From: Rhizobiales bacterium Y(2018)
GTDB taxonomy: Bacteria; Pseudomonadota; Alphaproteobacteria; Rhizobiales; Aestuariivirgaceae
Reading direction: 5' to 3'
NCBI GenBank assembly: GCA_005502925.1
Contig: SCPD01000005.1
Location: forward strand, 186,001-250,000
DNA length: 64,000 bases
Shown here: positions 39,868-49,078 of the stretch, piece by piece
Layout of the letters: every line of letters starts with the position of its first letter
Numbering within the stretch: position 1 is the first letter of the stretch
Notes under the pieces: model-generated
What the model saw: only the letters and a program-made list of their open reading frames with translations
Told to the model about the DNA's origin: nothing
Databases searched by the model: none
Translations under genes and position numbers: made by a program

Positions 39868-40902
39868 TCACCCATCCAGCCTGCGCAAGCCCTTTACCAC
39901 CTGTCCGACATGCTCTGGTGGAGTTCCCGGCCGCATCCCATGCCCCAGATTGAAGATATGCCGCTCTTTCGGCAAAGCATGGGCAACCAGCTTCACCCCT
40001 TCCTCGAGCGCATTGCCGCCGGCTTCCACCAGCAGCGGATCGAGATTGCCCTGGATCACATGCGCCGGGCTCAGCACTTCCCGCGCCCAGCCGAGCGGCA
40101 TCGCGGTTTCCATCCCCAGACATTCGGCCTGGGTGATCTCACCGATCCGCTTGTGCCCGGCGCCGGCGCCCCGCGCAAAGACGATGATCGGCACGCCTGG
40201 CCGTTGCCGGCGCACCTTTTCCATGATCGCCGCAATCGGCTCGGCCACCAGCCGTTCCTGCAGATAGCCCGGCAAGTCTCCCGCCCAGGAATCGAAGATC
40301 TGCACCACATCGGCCCCGGCATCGATCTGCCGCACCAGATAGGTCGCTGAGGCCTCGATCACCCGGTCCATCAGTTCCGAATACCAATCCGGTCTTGCCG
40401 CCGCCACGACCCGCGCCGCCTCCCGCCCATTTTCACCGCCACCGCCGATCATGTAGCTCGCCACCGTCCACGGCGCGCCGCAGAAACCAATAAGCGCAAT
40501 ATCGGCAGCCAGTTCCGCTTTCACCAGGCGCACCGTCTCGCAGACGAGACGCACCTCGTCCGCTTCATCGAGCGGCCGCAATGCCTTCACCCGTTCAGCC
40601 CCGGTGATCTTCTCGACGATCGGTCCCTCGCCTTCCGCAAAGGCAAGACCCAGCCCCATCGCCTGCGGCACGACCAGTATGTCCGCAAAGACGATCGCCG
40701 CATCGAGATCGTAACGCCGCAAAGGCTGCAGCGTGACTTCCTTGGCAAGCTCCGGCGCATAGCACAATTTCAGGAACGAACCGGCCTTGGCCCGCGTTTC
40801 CCGATATTCCGGGAGATAACGCCCGGCCTGGCGCATGAACCACACCGGTCGGCGGGAAGGCTTCCTTCCCTTCAAGACGTCGAGCAGTGCCGAATGACTC
40901 AT
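39868..40902 (-). CDS. hemE: Uroporphyrinogen decarboxylase
   Basis: Haem-pathway decarboxylase of 344 residues converting uroporphyrinogen III to coproporphyrinogen III. Signatures PVWFMRQAGRYLPEY and GFCGAPWTVASYMIGG are present. Its 5' end abuts the proposed replication origin, the position it holds in Caulobacter and many other alphaproteobacteria. A GACTC (GANTC) site lies at its start codon region. It is followed by hemJ. Confidence 0.97.
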   Translation of the reverse strand: MSHSALLDVLKGRKPSRRPVWFMRQAGRYLPEYRETRAKAGSFLKLCYAPELAKEVTLQPLRRYDLDAAIVFADILVVPQAMGLGLAFAEGEGPIVEKITGAERVKALRPLDEADEVRLVCETVRLVKAELAADIALIGFCGAPWTVASYMIGGGGENGREAARVVAAARPDWYSELMDRVIEASATYLVRQIDAGADVVQIFDSWAGDLPGYLQERLVAEPIAAIMEKVRRQRPGVPIIVFARGAGAGHKRIGEITQAECLGMETAMPLGWAREVLSPAHVIQGNLDPLLVEAGGNALEEGVKLVAHALPKERHIFNLGHGMRPGTPPEHVGQVVKGLRRLDG

Positions 40903-41262
40903 GAGTACATACCAATAAAGAAGAAGAGAATAGATTCTGATTAGGATGATGGGGCCTGAGAGTCATGAATAACGATCTTGCCCAGCCCTTGCCAACCGCG
41001 ACGTGTTATCACAACTATCCAGGCTGTCGGCATAAAACAGCGCGATCAAGATAACGTATGTATTTCAAGGCTTTGCGGGAAGCCTGCGGAATCTATCCAC
41101 AGAATGTTGCGGTCTCCTCAACAGGAGCGTGCTTCTCCACATAATGAGCCACATGAATTCTTCGTGGCGAAACTGTGGATTACATCCTGGACTAAATGAT
41201 AGAAACCTTTCCAGGGTCTTAACCGAGCCCATCTTATCCACAATTGAGTAACCGGCGCTCCA
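40903..41262. other. Predicted chromosomal replication origin (oriC)
   Basis: A 360-base gene-free, relatively AT-rich stretch between divergent hemE and ppsR, the position of Cori in Caulobacter and of origins in relatives. DnaA boxes: TTATCCACA (41234-41242, perfect), CTATCCACA (41093-41101), TTCTCCACA (41133-41141) and TGTGGATTA (41174-41182, reverse strand), each with one mismatch. GANTC methylation sites occur at 40933 and 40960, plus one at 40896 in hemE. Flanking core genes point away on both sides. Promoters of both genes must also lie here. Confidence 0.8.
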
Positions 41263-42099
41263 GTGTCCTCGCCTAGATTTTTCCACATGCATCTGATCTC
41301 GGACGCGACGGGCGAAACGCTCAATACAGTGGCGCGCGCCGCCATGGCCTATTATGCCGACTATCAGCCCGTCGAACATATCTATGCGCTGGTGCGGACG
41401 CCGAAGCAGTTGTCGCGTGCTCTCGCCGAGATCGAAAGCCAGCCTGGTGTTGTGCTTTTCACCTTGATCGACACCGAGCTCAGGACCCAGCTCGAGAAAA
41501 GATGCGGCGAGCTCACCATTCCCTGCATCTCGATCCTCGACCCCGTCATCGCCAGCCTCGCCCAATATCTCAACGCCCAGTCGCGGCCGCAGCTTGGTGG
41601 CCAGCATGCGCTCAATGCCGAGTATTTCCGCCGCATCGATGCGTTGAACTTCACCATGATCCATGACGATGGTCAGCATGCGGAAGATCTCGATCAGGCC
41701 GATGTGGTGCTGACCGGCATCAGCCGCTCCTCCAAGACGCCGACCAGCATCTATCTCGCCAATCGCGGCATCAAGACCGCCAATATCCCGATCGTGCCGA
41801 ATATCCCGCCGCCGAAAGAACTCGAAACCGTGACGCGCCCACTGGTCGTCGGCCTCATCGCCAGCGCCGAGCGCATCGCCCAGATCCGCAAGCACCGGCT
41901 GCTCGCCATGAACGAGCAAGGCGAGACCGACTATGTCGATCAGGATTCGATCGCCGCCGAATTGTCCCATATGCGCAAGCTTTGCGCCCGGCATGGCTGG
42001 CCGATCATCGATGTCACCCGCCGCTCGATCGAGGAAACCGCCGCCGCGGTGATCAACCTGATGCGCGAGCGTCATGAGGCGAAGGGCTCCGATTCATGA
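41263..42099 (+). CDS. ppsR: Pyruvate, phosphate dikinase / PEP synthase regulatory protein (kinase-pyrophosphorylase)
   Basis: DUF299-family regulator of 278 residues that phosphorylates and dephosphorylates PPDK or PEP synthase. It shows FHMHLISDATGETL at the start, the P-loop-like GISRSSKTPTSIYLANRG near residue 150 and a C-terminal WPIIDVTRRSIEETAA. The start is GTG at 41263. It opens the ppsR-maf-aroE-coaE-dnaQ operon on the right side of the proposed origin. Confidence 0.93.
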   Translation: MSSPRFFHMHLISDATGETLNTVARAAMAYYADYQPVEHIYALVRTPKQLSRALAEIESQPGVVLFTLIDTELRTQLEKRCGELTIPCISILDPVIASLAQYLNAQSRPQLGGQHALNAEYFRRIDALNFTMIHDDGQHAEDLDQADVVLTGISRSSKTPTSIYLANRGIKTANIPIVPNIPPPKELETVTRPLVVGLIASAERIAQIRKHRLLAMNEQGETDYVDQDSIAAELSHMRKLCARHGWPIIDVTRRSIEETAAAVINLMRERHEAKGSDS

Positions 42100-42683
42100 A
42101 ACTGATCCTGGCCTCGACCAGCCGGATCCGCGGCGAGCTGCTGGCCAAGGCCGGCATTACCTTCGATTCCGTGAAGCCTGAGGTGGACGAAACGGAGCTG
42201 AAACGACAATCTCCTGGGCTATCCCCTGGAAATCTGGCGCAAAAACTGGCTGCCGCAAAGGCCGTTTCGGTGACGAATCGATATCCGGGGGCCCTGGTGA
42301 TCGGAGCGGACCAAGTTCTCAATCTCGAGGGTAGGGCCTTCGACAAACCCGATTCGGTCGAAACCGCCCGCCATCAGCTGACCGATCTGCGCGGCCGCCG
42401 GCATGTGCTGGAAACGGCTCTGTGCTGTGCGCAGGACGGTAAGATCGTCTGGCAGCATCTGGGCCAGGCCGGCCTGACCATGCGGACGTTCTCCGAGCAG
42501 TTCCTGGCGGACTATTTGCGTGCCGTAGGGCCGGATGTGACGACGTCGGTTGGCGGCTATAAGCTCGAGGGCGTTGGCGCCCAGCTGTTCGACAGGATCG
42601 ACGGAGATTACTTCACCATATTGGGCCTGCCGCTGCTGCCGCTGCTCGATTTCCTGCGGCGCAAGGGGATATTGCCGGCATGA
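42096..42683 (+). CDS. Maf-like nucleotide pyrophosphatase
   Basis: House-cleaning nucleoside-triphosphate pyrophosphatase of 195 residues. It starts MKLILASTSRIRGELL, followed by VKPEVDETE and VIGADQVLNLEGR, the Maf motifs. It hydrolyses non-canonical or modified nucleotides (dTTP/UTP-type or m7GTP-type subfamilies; which is not readable). Its ATG overlaps the ppsR stop (ATGA), as do the following junctions of the operon. Confidence 0.9.
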   Translation: MKLILASTSRIRGELLAKAGITFDSVKPEVDETELKRQSPGLSPGNLAQKLAAAKAVSVTNRYPGALVIGADQVLNLEGRAFDKPDSVETARHQLTDLRGRRHVLETALCCAQDGKIVWQHLGQAGLTMRTFSEQFLADYLRAVGPDVTTSVGGYKLEGVGAQLFDRIDGDYFTILGLPLLPLLDFLRRKGILPA

Positions 42684-43522
42684 CCCGGAAAGCCTGTGTC
42701 ATCGGCTGGCCGATCAGCCACTCGCGCTCGCCGATCATTCACGGCTATTGGCTGAAGCGTTATGGCATCGAAGGCAGCTATGAGCGCATCCCGGTCAAGC
42801 CGGAGGAACTACCCGCCTTTTTCTCGGGCCTCACCGGCAAGGGCTTCGCCGGCTGCAATGTTACCCTGCCGCACAAGGAGGCCGCTTTCCGCACGGTCCG
42901 CACGGCCGATGCGGCCACTTCCCGATTGGGCGTCGTCAATACCGTCTTTGCCCGCGACGGTGAGCTCTGGGGCACCAGCACCGATGGCGAAGGTTTCCTC
43001 GCCAGCCTCACCGCCGGCCATCCCGGCTGGCGCGCAAGGGACCAGACGGTGGTCATACTGGGCGCCGGCGGCGCCACCCGCGCGCTTGTCGGGGCGCTCA
43101 TCGATGCCGGCGCCGCGCGCCTCCTCATCGCCAACCGCACCCGCGCCAAGACCGAGGAACTCAAACGCGACTTCGGACCGAAGGTAGAACCGCGCGATTG
43201 GACGGAAGCGGCCGAAATCTTGCGGCACGCCGATCTCCTCATCAACACGACGTCGCTCGGTATGACCGGACAGCCGCCGCTTGTTGTCGATCTGGACAAT
43301 CTGCCGAAAACAGCGCTCGTCACCGACATCGTTTACACGCCGCTCGAGACGGATCTGCTCAAACGCGCCAAGGCCCGCGGCAATGCCAACGTGCCGGGCC
43401 TCGGCATGTTGCTGCACCAGGCTGTGCGCGGCTTCGATCTGTGGTTCGGCACTCGGCCGGAAGTGACCGAAGAGCTCTATGATCTGGTCACCCGCGACAT
43501 CGATCCCGGATACCGGCGATGA
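42680..43522 (+). CDS. aroE: Shikimate dehydrogenase
   Basis: NADP-dependent shikimate dehydrogenase of 280 residues. The substrate domain has [18 protein letters not shown] and NVTLPHKEA (catalytic Lys), and the nucleotide fold has [17 protein letters not shown] and NTTSLGM. It reduces 3-dehydroshikimate in aromatic amino-acid synthesis. Start overlaps maf and end overlaps coaE by 4 bases each. Confidence 0.95.
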   Translation: MTRKACVIGWPISHSRSPIIHGYWLKRYGIEGSYERIPVKPEELPAFFSGLTGKGFAGCNVTLPHKEAAFRTVRTADAATSRLGVVNTVFARDGELWGTSTDGEGFLASLTAGHPGWRARDQTVVILGAGGATRALVGALIDAGAARLLIANRTRAKTEELKRDFGPKVEPRDWTEAAEILRHADLLINTTSLGMTGQPPLVVDLDNLPKTALVTDIVYTPLETDLLKRAKARGNANVPGLGMLLHQAVRGFDLWFGTRPEVTEELYDLVTRDIDPGYRR

Positions 43523-44109
43523 TCGTTATCGGTCTCACCGGATCGATCGGCATGGGCAAGACGGCAACCGCCCGGATGTTCGCCGAGGAAGGCGTGCCGG
43601 TCTCGGATTCGGATGCCGTGGTGCACCAGCTCTATGAAAAAGGCGGCGCCGCGGTGGCGTCCATCGCGGAAGCCTTTCCCGATGTTGTCACCGACGGAGG
43701 GATCGACCGCCAAAAACTGGCGCGCCATCTGGCTGGCCGCCCTGACGACTTTAAAAAGATAGAAGCCATCGTGCATCCCTTGGTGCGCGCCGAGCAGGAA
43801 AACTTCCTGAGCCAGGCGCGCCGGCGCAAGGCGCCACTGGCGGTCCTCGACATTCCTCTGCTGTTCGAGACCGGGCGTTATCGCGACGTCGACAAGATCG
43901 TTGTCGTCTCGGCACCGCAATCCGTACAGCGTGAGCGCGTCCTGGCGCGTTCCGGCATGACGGAGGAGAAATTCGCCAGCATCCTGGCGCGTCAGCTGCC
44001 TGACGCTGAAAAGCGCGCCCGTGCCGATTTCATTGTGGACAGCCATCGCGGTTTCGATCACGCCCGCGCCCAGGTCCGGCGTATAATTGCCGAGCTTAAA
44101 CCTGAGTGA
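43519..44109 (+). CDS. coaE: Dephospho-CoA kinase
   Basis: Final enzyme of CoA synthesis, 196 residues, phosphorylating dephospho-CoA. The P-loop [17 protein letters not shown] and the [10 protein letters not shown] segment, with DIPLLFETG, are typical. It overlaps aroE by 4 bases and is followed by dnaQ, 10 bases on. The operon order is conserved next to the origin. Confidence 0.95.
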   Translation: MIVIGLTGSIGMGKTATARMFAEEGVPVSDSDAVVHQLYEKGGAAVASIAEAFPDVVTDGGIDRQKLARHLAGRPDDFKKIEAIVHPLVRAEQENFLSQARRRKAPLAVLDIPLLFETGRYRDVDKIVVVSAPQSVQRERVLARSGMTEEKFASILARQLPDAEKRARADFIVDSHRGFDHARAQVRRIIAELKPE

Positions 44110-44119
44110 TTCGAGCCCA

Positions 44120-44815
44120 ATGCGCGAGATCGTCCTCGATACCGAAACCACCGGCATAGATCATTCCAGGGGCCACCGCGTTGTCGAAATCGGCGCGGTC
44201 GAACTCATCAATCACATACCGAGCGGTAAGACCTTCCATCACTATATCGATCCTGAGCGCGATATGCCGCCGGATGCCGAGGCCATTCACGGCCTGTCGA
44301 CACAGTTCCTGCGCGGCAAGCCGGTCTTTGCCGCGATCGCCCAGGAATTCATCGAGTTCATCGACGGCGCGAGCCTGGTCATCCACAATGCCGCCTTCGA
44401 CGTCGGCTTCCTCAATGCCGAGCTGGCGCGCGTCAAAGGCCCCTCGATCCTGCCCGAGCGCGTCATCGACACGCTGGCGCTGGCGCGCCAGAAGCATCCG
44501 ATGGGGCCGAACAGCCTCGATGCGCTGTGTAAGCGTTATGGCGTCGACAATTCGAAGCGCGAGAAGCACGGCGCTCTGCTCGACTCGGAATTGCTGGCCG
44601 ATGTCTATCTGGAATTGATCGGCGGCCGCCAGACAGCGCTTTCGCTGTCGGCCATCGCGATGACGGCACGCGCCGCCGCCATCACGCCGCAAGGCATTGT
44701 CAGGGCGAGGCCCCATCCCTTGCCGAGCCGGCTTACCGAAGCCGAGATCGTCGCCCACCAAGCCCTCCTCGCCGAGCTCGGCGAGAAGGCGATGTGGAAC
44801 GAAATTCTGAACTGA
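44120..44815 (+). CDS. dnaQ: DNA polymerase III epsilon subunit
   Basis: Proofreading 3'-5' exonuclease of the replicase, 231 residues. The DEDDh motifs appear as LDTETTGID (ExoI), HNAAFDVGFLN (ExoII) and HGALLDSELLADVY (ExoIII, with catalytic His). The start at 44120 gives MREIVLDTETTG; an in-frame ATG at 44087 lies inside coaE. It is the last gene of the ppsR operon and is convergent with secB. Confidence 0.95.
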   Translation: MREIVLDTETTGIDHSRGHRVVEIGAVELINHIPSGKTFHHYIDPERDMPPDAEAIHGLSTQFLRGKPVFAAIAQEFIEFIDGASLVIHNAAFDVGFLNAELARVKGPSILPERVIDTLALARQKHPMGPNSLDALCKRYGVDNSKREKHGALLDSELLADVYLELIGGRQTALSLSAIAMTARAAAITPQGIVRARPHPLPSRLTEAEIVAHQALLAELGEKAMWNEILN

Positions 44816-44898
44816 TCCGTTCAGGCCTCTCCTTGCGAGGAGGGCTGTTCGGCTTTCACGAACTTATTCAGTACACAGAAGATGTTGTGGTCGGCCGC

Positions 44899-45468
44899 TT
44901 AAGCCGTGACCTGGTTGGCCTGCGCGGCCATGCGCTTCTGATACATGCTGGCAAAATCGATCGGGTCGAGCATCAAAGGCGGGAAGCCGCCATTGCGCGT
45001 CGCCTCGCCGAGGATCTGACGGGCAAAGGGGAACAACATGCGCGGGCATTCGATGAGCACGGCCGGATGCAGCATGTTCTGTGGGAAGTTCTCCATCCGG
45101 AACACACCGGCATAGAGAAGTTCGGCGGCGAAGACGACCTTGCCTTCCGACGTCGCTTTGGCGTCGATGTGGAGCTCGACCTCGAAATCATTGGGCGCCA
45201 GGTTGCGGGCATTCACATTGATGCCGATGCTGATCTCGGGCTGCGTCTTCTGCGGCGCGAGCGAGGCTGGCGCATTCGGGTTCTCGAAGCTCAGATCCTT
45301 CAGATACTGGCCGAGAATGCGCATCGACGGCTGGGCGCCCGCCTGCGGCGTGGTCGCCTCGAGATCGATCGTGCCGATTTCCGGCGCGGCGGCGGCCTCG
45401 GTCGCCTCGTCGTCATGCGCGCCGCCATTGCTCGAATTGGCGGCCGGATTCTTTGGCGTCTTGGCCAT
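44899..45468 (-). CDS. secB: Protein-export chaperone SecB
   Basis: Tetrameric cytosolic export chaperone, 189 residues, that delivers preproteins to SecA. The N-terminal tail is low-complexity, then the SecB core: RILGQYLKDLSFENPNAP, and VFAAELLYAGVFRMENFP. C-terminal MYQKRMA is usual. It is convergent with dnaQ. The N-terminal 35-residue disordered extension is longer than in E. coli but common in alphaproteobacteria. Confidence 0.95.
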   Translation of the reverse strand: MAKTPKNPAANSSNGGAHDDEATEAAAAPEIGTIDLEATTPQAGAQPSMRILGQYLKDLSFENPNAPASLAPQKTQPEISIGINVNARNLAPNDFEVELHIDAKATSEGKVVFAAELLYAGVFRMENFPQNMLHPAVLIECPRMLFPFARQILGEATRNGGFPPLMLDPIDFASMYQKRMAAQANQVTA

Positions 45469-45555
45469 GGGCTGTCATGCCTTTCCTGAAGGGGATGTCG
45501 GCCCGCCAGCTATCATGAATGTCTGAGGGGCCGCAAGCGTTCCGGCACTACCGGG

Positions 45556-45604
45556 ACGCATCGGACCGAAAAGTGCGAAGCGGTTTTCGGGCAATCTGAT
45601 GCGC
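45556..45604 (+). repeat. Rhizobial-type intergenic palindrome
   Basis: GCATC (45558-45562) and GATGC (45598-45602) enclose a core CCGAAAAGTGCGAAGCGGTT that is also seen, inverted, in the parA-parB repeat. It lies between secB and fxsA. Confidence 0.6.
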
Positions 45605-45637
45605 AACAAAAAACCGGCCGCCCGAGCGCCTTCCGAT

Positions 45638-46102
45638 CTAGCGGCGGTTCCAGGGAGAATTGTCGTTCTTTTCCTGGGGCGGCAAGCGGTCATCGATGAT
45701 TTCGACCGCCTCGCCATCGATCACCACCGAGCCCGGAGCCCGGTTCTGGCGAACGCCATTGCGGACCATATAGGCTTCGACCAGGCGCCGGCTGGCCGGA
45801 ATGAGCAGCAGGATGGCTGCGACATCGGACAAGAGCCCCGGCAGGATGAACAGGACGCCGGCAAAAAACCCCAGGATTCCGCCAATCGCCGCCTGTGCGC
45901 CGGTCTGCCCGGTGCGGCTGGCCTGGGCGATCTCGTTCAGCGATTTGATGCCGGTATGGCGGATGGTCACCCCGCCCGCCACGAAGCCCAGGATCACCGC
46001 CAGGACGGGAAACCAGGCGCCGAACCACTGCCCGGTCTTGACCAGCAGGAACAACTCGAGCAGCCCCAGCGCAAAAAGGACAAAAAATATGGTTCTGATC
46101 AC
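45638..46102 (-). CDS. fxsA: FxsA-family membrane protein
   Basis: Small cytoplasmic-membrane protein of the FxsA family (about 154 residues from the GTG at 46102). Four predicted helices appear with family phrases LLELFLLVKTGQWFG, AVILGFVAGGV and GGILGFFAGVLFILPGLLSD. I chose GTG 46102 because AGGTTTCAG precedes it and the family begins there; an in-frame ATG at 46189 adds a non-homologous segment. FxsA modulates phage exclusion in E. coli; its native role here is unknown. Divergent from the Tim44-like gene. Confidence 0.8.
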   Translation of the reverse strand: MIRTIFFVLFALGLLELFLLVKTGQWFGAWFPVLAVILGFVAGGVTIRHTGIKSLNEIAQASRTGQTGAQAAIGGILGFFAGVLFILPGLLSDVAAILLLIPASRRLVEAYMVRNGVRQNRAPGSVVIDGEAVEIIDDRLPPQEKNDNSPWNRR

Positions 46103-46217
46103 CTGAAACCTGTAGGAAACTGAAAGGACTGCGGTCTTTGGACCGTGCCCAAGCCCTCCTATATAAGGAGGCAACGACCCAGACTTCAATTTATGCCAGA
46201 CGGAAAGACCCGCCGAA

Positions 46218-46934
46218 ATGATGAATCAGGCTTTTGATCCACTCAATTTGCTGATCCTTGCGATTGCAGTGGTGGTCATTCTGCGCCTGCGGTCGGTCCT
46301 GGGGAAGCGGACCGGCACTGAGCGTCCGCCTCTCGATCCTTATGCCGCGCAACGCCGCGCCGAAAAGCCGCAACCGAACGGCAATGTCATCAATATGCCC
46401 CAGCGCGAGAATGCCCCCGAACATCTGGGCCTGGAGAAGCCGGTCGAGCCCGTCTGGTCGGGTTATGCCGAAGCCGAGTCCCCTGTCGCCAAGGGCCTGG
46501 AGAAAATCGCCGGCAGCGATCCTGACTTCTCGACCCGTATCTTCGTCGACGGCGCCAAGGTCGCTTATGAGATGGTGGTGACGGCTTTCGCGCAAGGCGA
46601 CCGCCAGTCGCTCAAGAATCTGCTGGCACGCGATGTCTATGAAGGCTTCGCCAAGGCGATCGACGATCGCGAGAAAGCCGGCAATGTCGTCGAATCGCGT
46701 TTCGTCGGCATCGACAAGGCCGAGATCGCCAATGCCGATCTCAAAGGCAAGAAGGCCTCCATCACGCTGCGCTTCGTCGCCGAATTCATCTCCTCCACGC
46801 TCAACAAGGCGGGCGAGGTCATCGAAGGCGACCCCAAGCAGGTGCGCCAGGTCACCGATGTGTGGACTTTCGAGCGCGATACCGCCTCGCGTGATCCCAA
46901 CTGGAAGTTGGTGGCGACGGACGAACTGGGCTAA
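46218..46934 (+). CDS. Tim44/TimA-family membrane-anchored protein
   Basis: Inner-membrane protein of 238 residues with one N-terminal helix (LLILAIAVVVILRL), a charged linker and a C-terminal Tim44-like domain (AYEMVVTAFAQGDRQSLKNL, ITLRFVAEFIS). It resembles the alphaproteobacterial homologue of mitochondrial Tim44, thought to act in envelope protein traffic. It is divergent from fxsA and 23 bases ahead of mltA, a conserved pairing. Confidence 0.88.
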   Translation: MMNQAFDPLNLLILAIAVVVILRLRSVLGKRTGTERPPLDPYAAQRRAEKPQPNGNVINMPQRENAPEHLGLEKPVEPVWSGYAEAESPVAKGLEKIAGSDPDFSTRIFVDGAKVAYEMVVTAFAQGDRQSLKNLLARDVYEGFAKAIDDREKAGNVVESRFVGIDKAEIANADLKGKKASITLRFVAEFISSTLNKAGEVIEGDPKQVRQVTDVWTFERDTASRDPNWKLVATDELG

Positions 46935-46957
46935 AGCATCGGCCTTCGGACAAGCCG

Positions 46958-48121
46958 ATGCGCCAATTTAATGTCCTCTTGAGTTCCGCCGTGCTTGTGG
47001 TCATGTCGTCGATCATGAGCGCCGCGGCTCCGATTCTCGAACCAACTTCTTTCGACCGCATCGCCGGCTGGCATGAGGCCGATCATCGTCAGGCGTTGGC
47101 AACCTTCAAGCGCTCCTGCGCCGAGATCGAGGCGAGCGGAAGCGCCTTTCAGCGCAAGGTCGTCTTTGGCGGCACGAAGCGCGACTGGCTCGCCGTCTGT
47201 ACCCGGCTGAAAGCGATCCAGGATCCCAGAGCCTTCTTCGAAGAAGCTTTCACGCCGCTGATCGTCCGCGATCCCGCGCGGCCGGAAGGCCTGTTCACCG
47301 GCTACTACGAGCCGGAGGCCGAAGGCAGCCTGAAGCCTGGCGGCGACTACAAGGTGCCCGTCTATGCCAGGCCCGACGATCTCGTCGCCTTCGATCAGCG
47401 AGCCGCCAAGAAGCTCGGCCTTGCCTATGGCCGCATGGTCGACGGCGCGCCGCAAGGTTATTTCACCCGGCGCGAGATCGAGGAGGGCGCGCTCAAGGGC
47501 CGTGGCCTCGAGCTGGTCTGGCTTAAGGACTGGGCCGACGCCTTCTTCATCCAGGTCCAGGGCTCGGGGCGCGTGCGCCTGCCCAATGGCAAGATGATGC
47601 GGCTCGGTTACGCCGCCAAGACCGGTCTGCCCTATACCGCCATTGGCGGGCTCCTCGTCGAACGCGGCATCCTAGCCCGCGAGAACGTGTCGATGCAGGC
47701 GATCCGCGCCTGGATGCGGCGCAACCCCAAGGACGCGCGCGCCCTCATGTGGGAGAACAAGTCCTTCGTGTTTTTCCGCCAGGTGACGGCGGACGATCCG
47801 AAACTCGGGCCGCCCGGCGCCCAGAAGGTGCCGCTGACACCCTATCATTCGCTCGCCATCGACCGCTCTCTCTGGATCTTCGGCACGCCGGTCTGGCTCG
47901 ACACGCAAGCGCCCAGGGGTGAGAGCGGCACGCTGACACCCTTCCGCAACCTGATGGTGGCGCAGGACACCGGCACCGCCATCAAGGGCCATGCAAGGGG
48001 CGATGTCTTCTGGGGGGCTGGCGATGACGCCGCCCTCACCGCCGGCCATATGAAAAGCCCCGGCCGCATGATCGTGCTCTTGCCCAAGCCCTTGGCGAAG
48101 AGACTCCTCGGCAAGCAATGA
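46958..48121 (+). CDS. mltA: Membrane-bound lytic murein transglycosylase A (MltA domain)
   Basis: Murein transglycosylase of 387 residues cleaving glycan strands with 1,6-anhydro ends. A signal peptide (MRQFNVLLSSAVLVVMSSIMSAAA) lacks an obvious lipobox, so membrane anchoring by lipid is not evident. The MltA domain shows FTGYYEPEAEGS and VQGSGRVRLPNG; the 3D domain at the end has NLMVAQDTGTAIKG, GDVFWGAGDDAA with the catalytic Asp. It overlaps smr by 4 bases. Confidence 0.92.
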   Translation: MRQFNVLLSSAVLVVMSSIMSAAAPILEPTSFDRIAGWHEADHRQALATFKRSCAEIEASGSAFQRKVVFGGTKRDWLAVCTRLKAIQDPRAFFEEAFTPLIVRDPARPEGLFTGYYEPEAEGSLKPGGDYKVPVYARPDDLVAFDQRAAKKLGLAYGRMVDGAPQGYFTRREIEEGALKGRGLELVWLKDWADAFFIQVQGSGRVRLPNGKMMRLGYAAKTGLPYTAIGGLLVERGILARENVSMQAIRAWMRRNPKDARALMWENKSFVFFRQVTADDPKLGPPGAQKVPLTPYHSLAIDRSLWIFGTPVWLDTQAPRGESGTLTPFRNLMVAQDTGTAIKGHARGDVFWGAGDDAALTAGHMKSPGRMIVLLPKPLAKRLLGKQ

Positions 48122-48705
48122 CCCGCAAGCTCCCGCCCGACTATGCGCTGTGGGAGGATGTCGCCCGGACCGTCAAGCCGCTCCACAAGGCCAAGGCGAA
48201 GAAGAAACCGCCGCCCAAGGCCGAGCCGCCGGCACCTGTGGTGAAAGCCAAATCAAAATCCGCCGAACCCGCGAAGCCGATCGCGCGGCCGCCGGCGCAC
48301 CGGCACGAGCCGCCGCCGATCACCGGCCTCGACCGGCGCCAGGAGCGGCGCATGACCCGCGGCCAGGTCGAGATCGAGGCGCGCATCGACCTGCATGGCA
48401 CCGGCATCGAACGCTCGCATGACCGGCTTTTGACCTTCCTGGTCGATTCGCGCGCGCAAGGCCTGCGTCTCGTGCTCGTCATCACCGGCAAGGGCGCGTC
48501 GCCTTTCGCGCGTCACACGCTGCACGGCTCCGATACCTATCACGCGCCCGAGCGCCAGGGCCGCTTGCGCCGCCTGGCGCCGGAATGGTTTCACGAGCCG
48601 CGCTTCCGCCAGCATATCGCCGGCTTCCAGCCGGCTCATCCGCGCCATGGCGGCGGCGGCGCCTATTATGTGAAACTGCGCAAGAAGGAGAAAGGTATGC
48701 GATGA
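48118..48705 (+). CDS. Smr/MutS2-domain protein
   Basis: Small Smr-domain nuclease-like protein of 195 residues. A Lys/Pro-rich N-terminal half precedes the Smr domain with RIDLHGTGIERSHDRLLTF and VLVITGKGASP (the HGxG-type and GKG motifs). Smr proteins nick branched or RNA-containing substrates; the target here is unknown. It overlaps mltA and the following HTH gene (ATGA). Confidence 0.88.
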   Translation: MTRKLPPDYALWEDVARTVKPLHKAKAKKKPPPKAEPPAPVVKAKSKSAEPAKPIARPPAHRHEPPPITGLDRRQERRMTRGQVEIEARIDLHGTGIERSHDRLLTFLVDSRAQGLRLVLVITGKGASPFARHTLHGSDTYHAPERQGRLRRLAPEWFHEPRFRQHIAGFQPAHPRHGGGGAYYVKLRKKEKGMR

Positions 48706-49070
48706 CGCCGTTCGGCGAGCGCATGCGCAAGCTCAGGGCTGAGCGCAATGTCACCTTGAAGGACATGGCGGAGGCGATCGGCGTGTCGAGCGCCTATCTC
48801 TCGGCCCTCGAGCATGGCAAACGCGGCCGCCCCGGCTGGCATCTGCTTCAGCGCATCATCAGCTACTTCAACATCATCTGGGATGAAGCCGAGGATGTGG
48901 TGAAGCTCGCCCGCATCTCGCATCCGCGCGTCGTCATCGACACGTCGGGTCTGGCGCCGCAAGCGACCGAGCTCGCCAACCGACTGGGGGATGACATTTC
49001 CGATCTCGACCCGAAAGAGCTCGCGGAGTTGCTCGCGGTGTTGAACAGGAAGAAGCAGAAGAAGAAGTAA
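48702..49070 (+). CDS. XRE-family helix-turn-helix protein
   Basis: DNA-binding protein of 122 residues. Residues 5-60 form a Cro/C1-type helix-turn-helix (ERMRKLRAERNVTLKDMAEA, then IGVSSAYLSALEHGKRG). A C-terminal helical region (ISDLDPKELAELLAVLNRKK) may dimerise. The start at 48702 overlaps the smr stop by 4 bases, and upstream in-frame codons lie inside smr. It is probably a conserved housekeeping regulator; target unknown. Confidence 0.88.
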   Translation: MTPFGERMRKLRAERNVTLKDMAEAIGVSSAYLSALEHGKRGRPGWHLLQRIISYFNIIWDEAEDVVKLARISHPRVVIDTSGLAPQATELANRLGDDISDLDPKELAELLAVLNRKKQKKK

Positions 49071-49078
49071 GCTTACCC

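Noticed and set aside
41006-41014. Additional DnaA box TTATCACAA
   Set aside because: Three mismatches to the consensus, so it was not counted.
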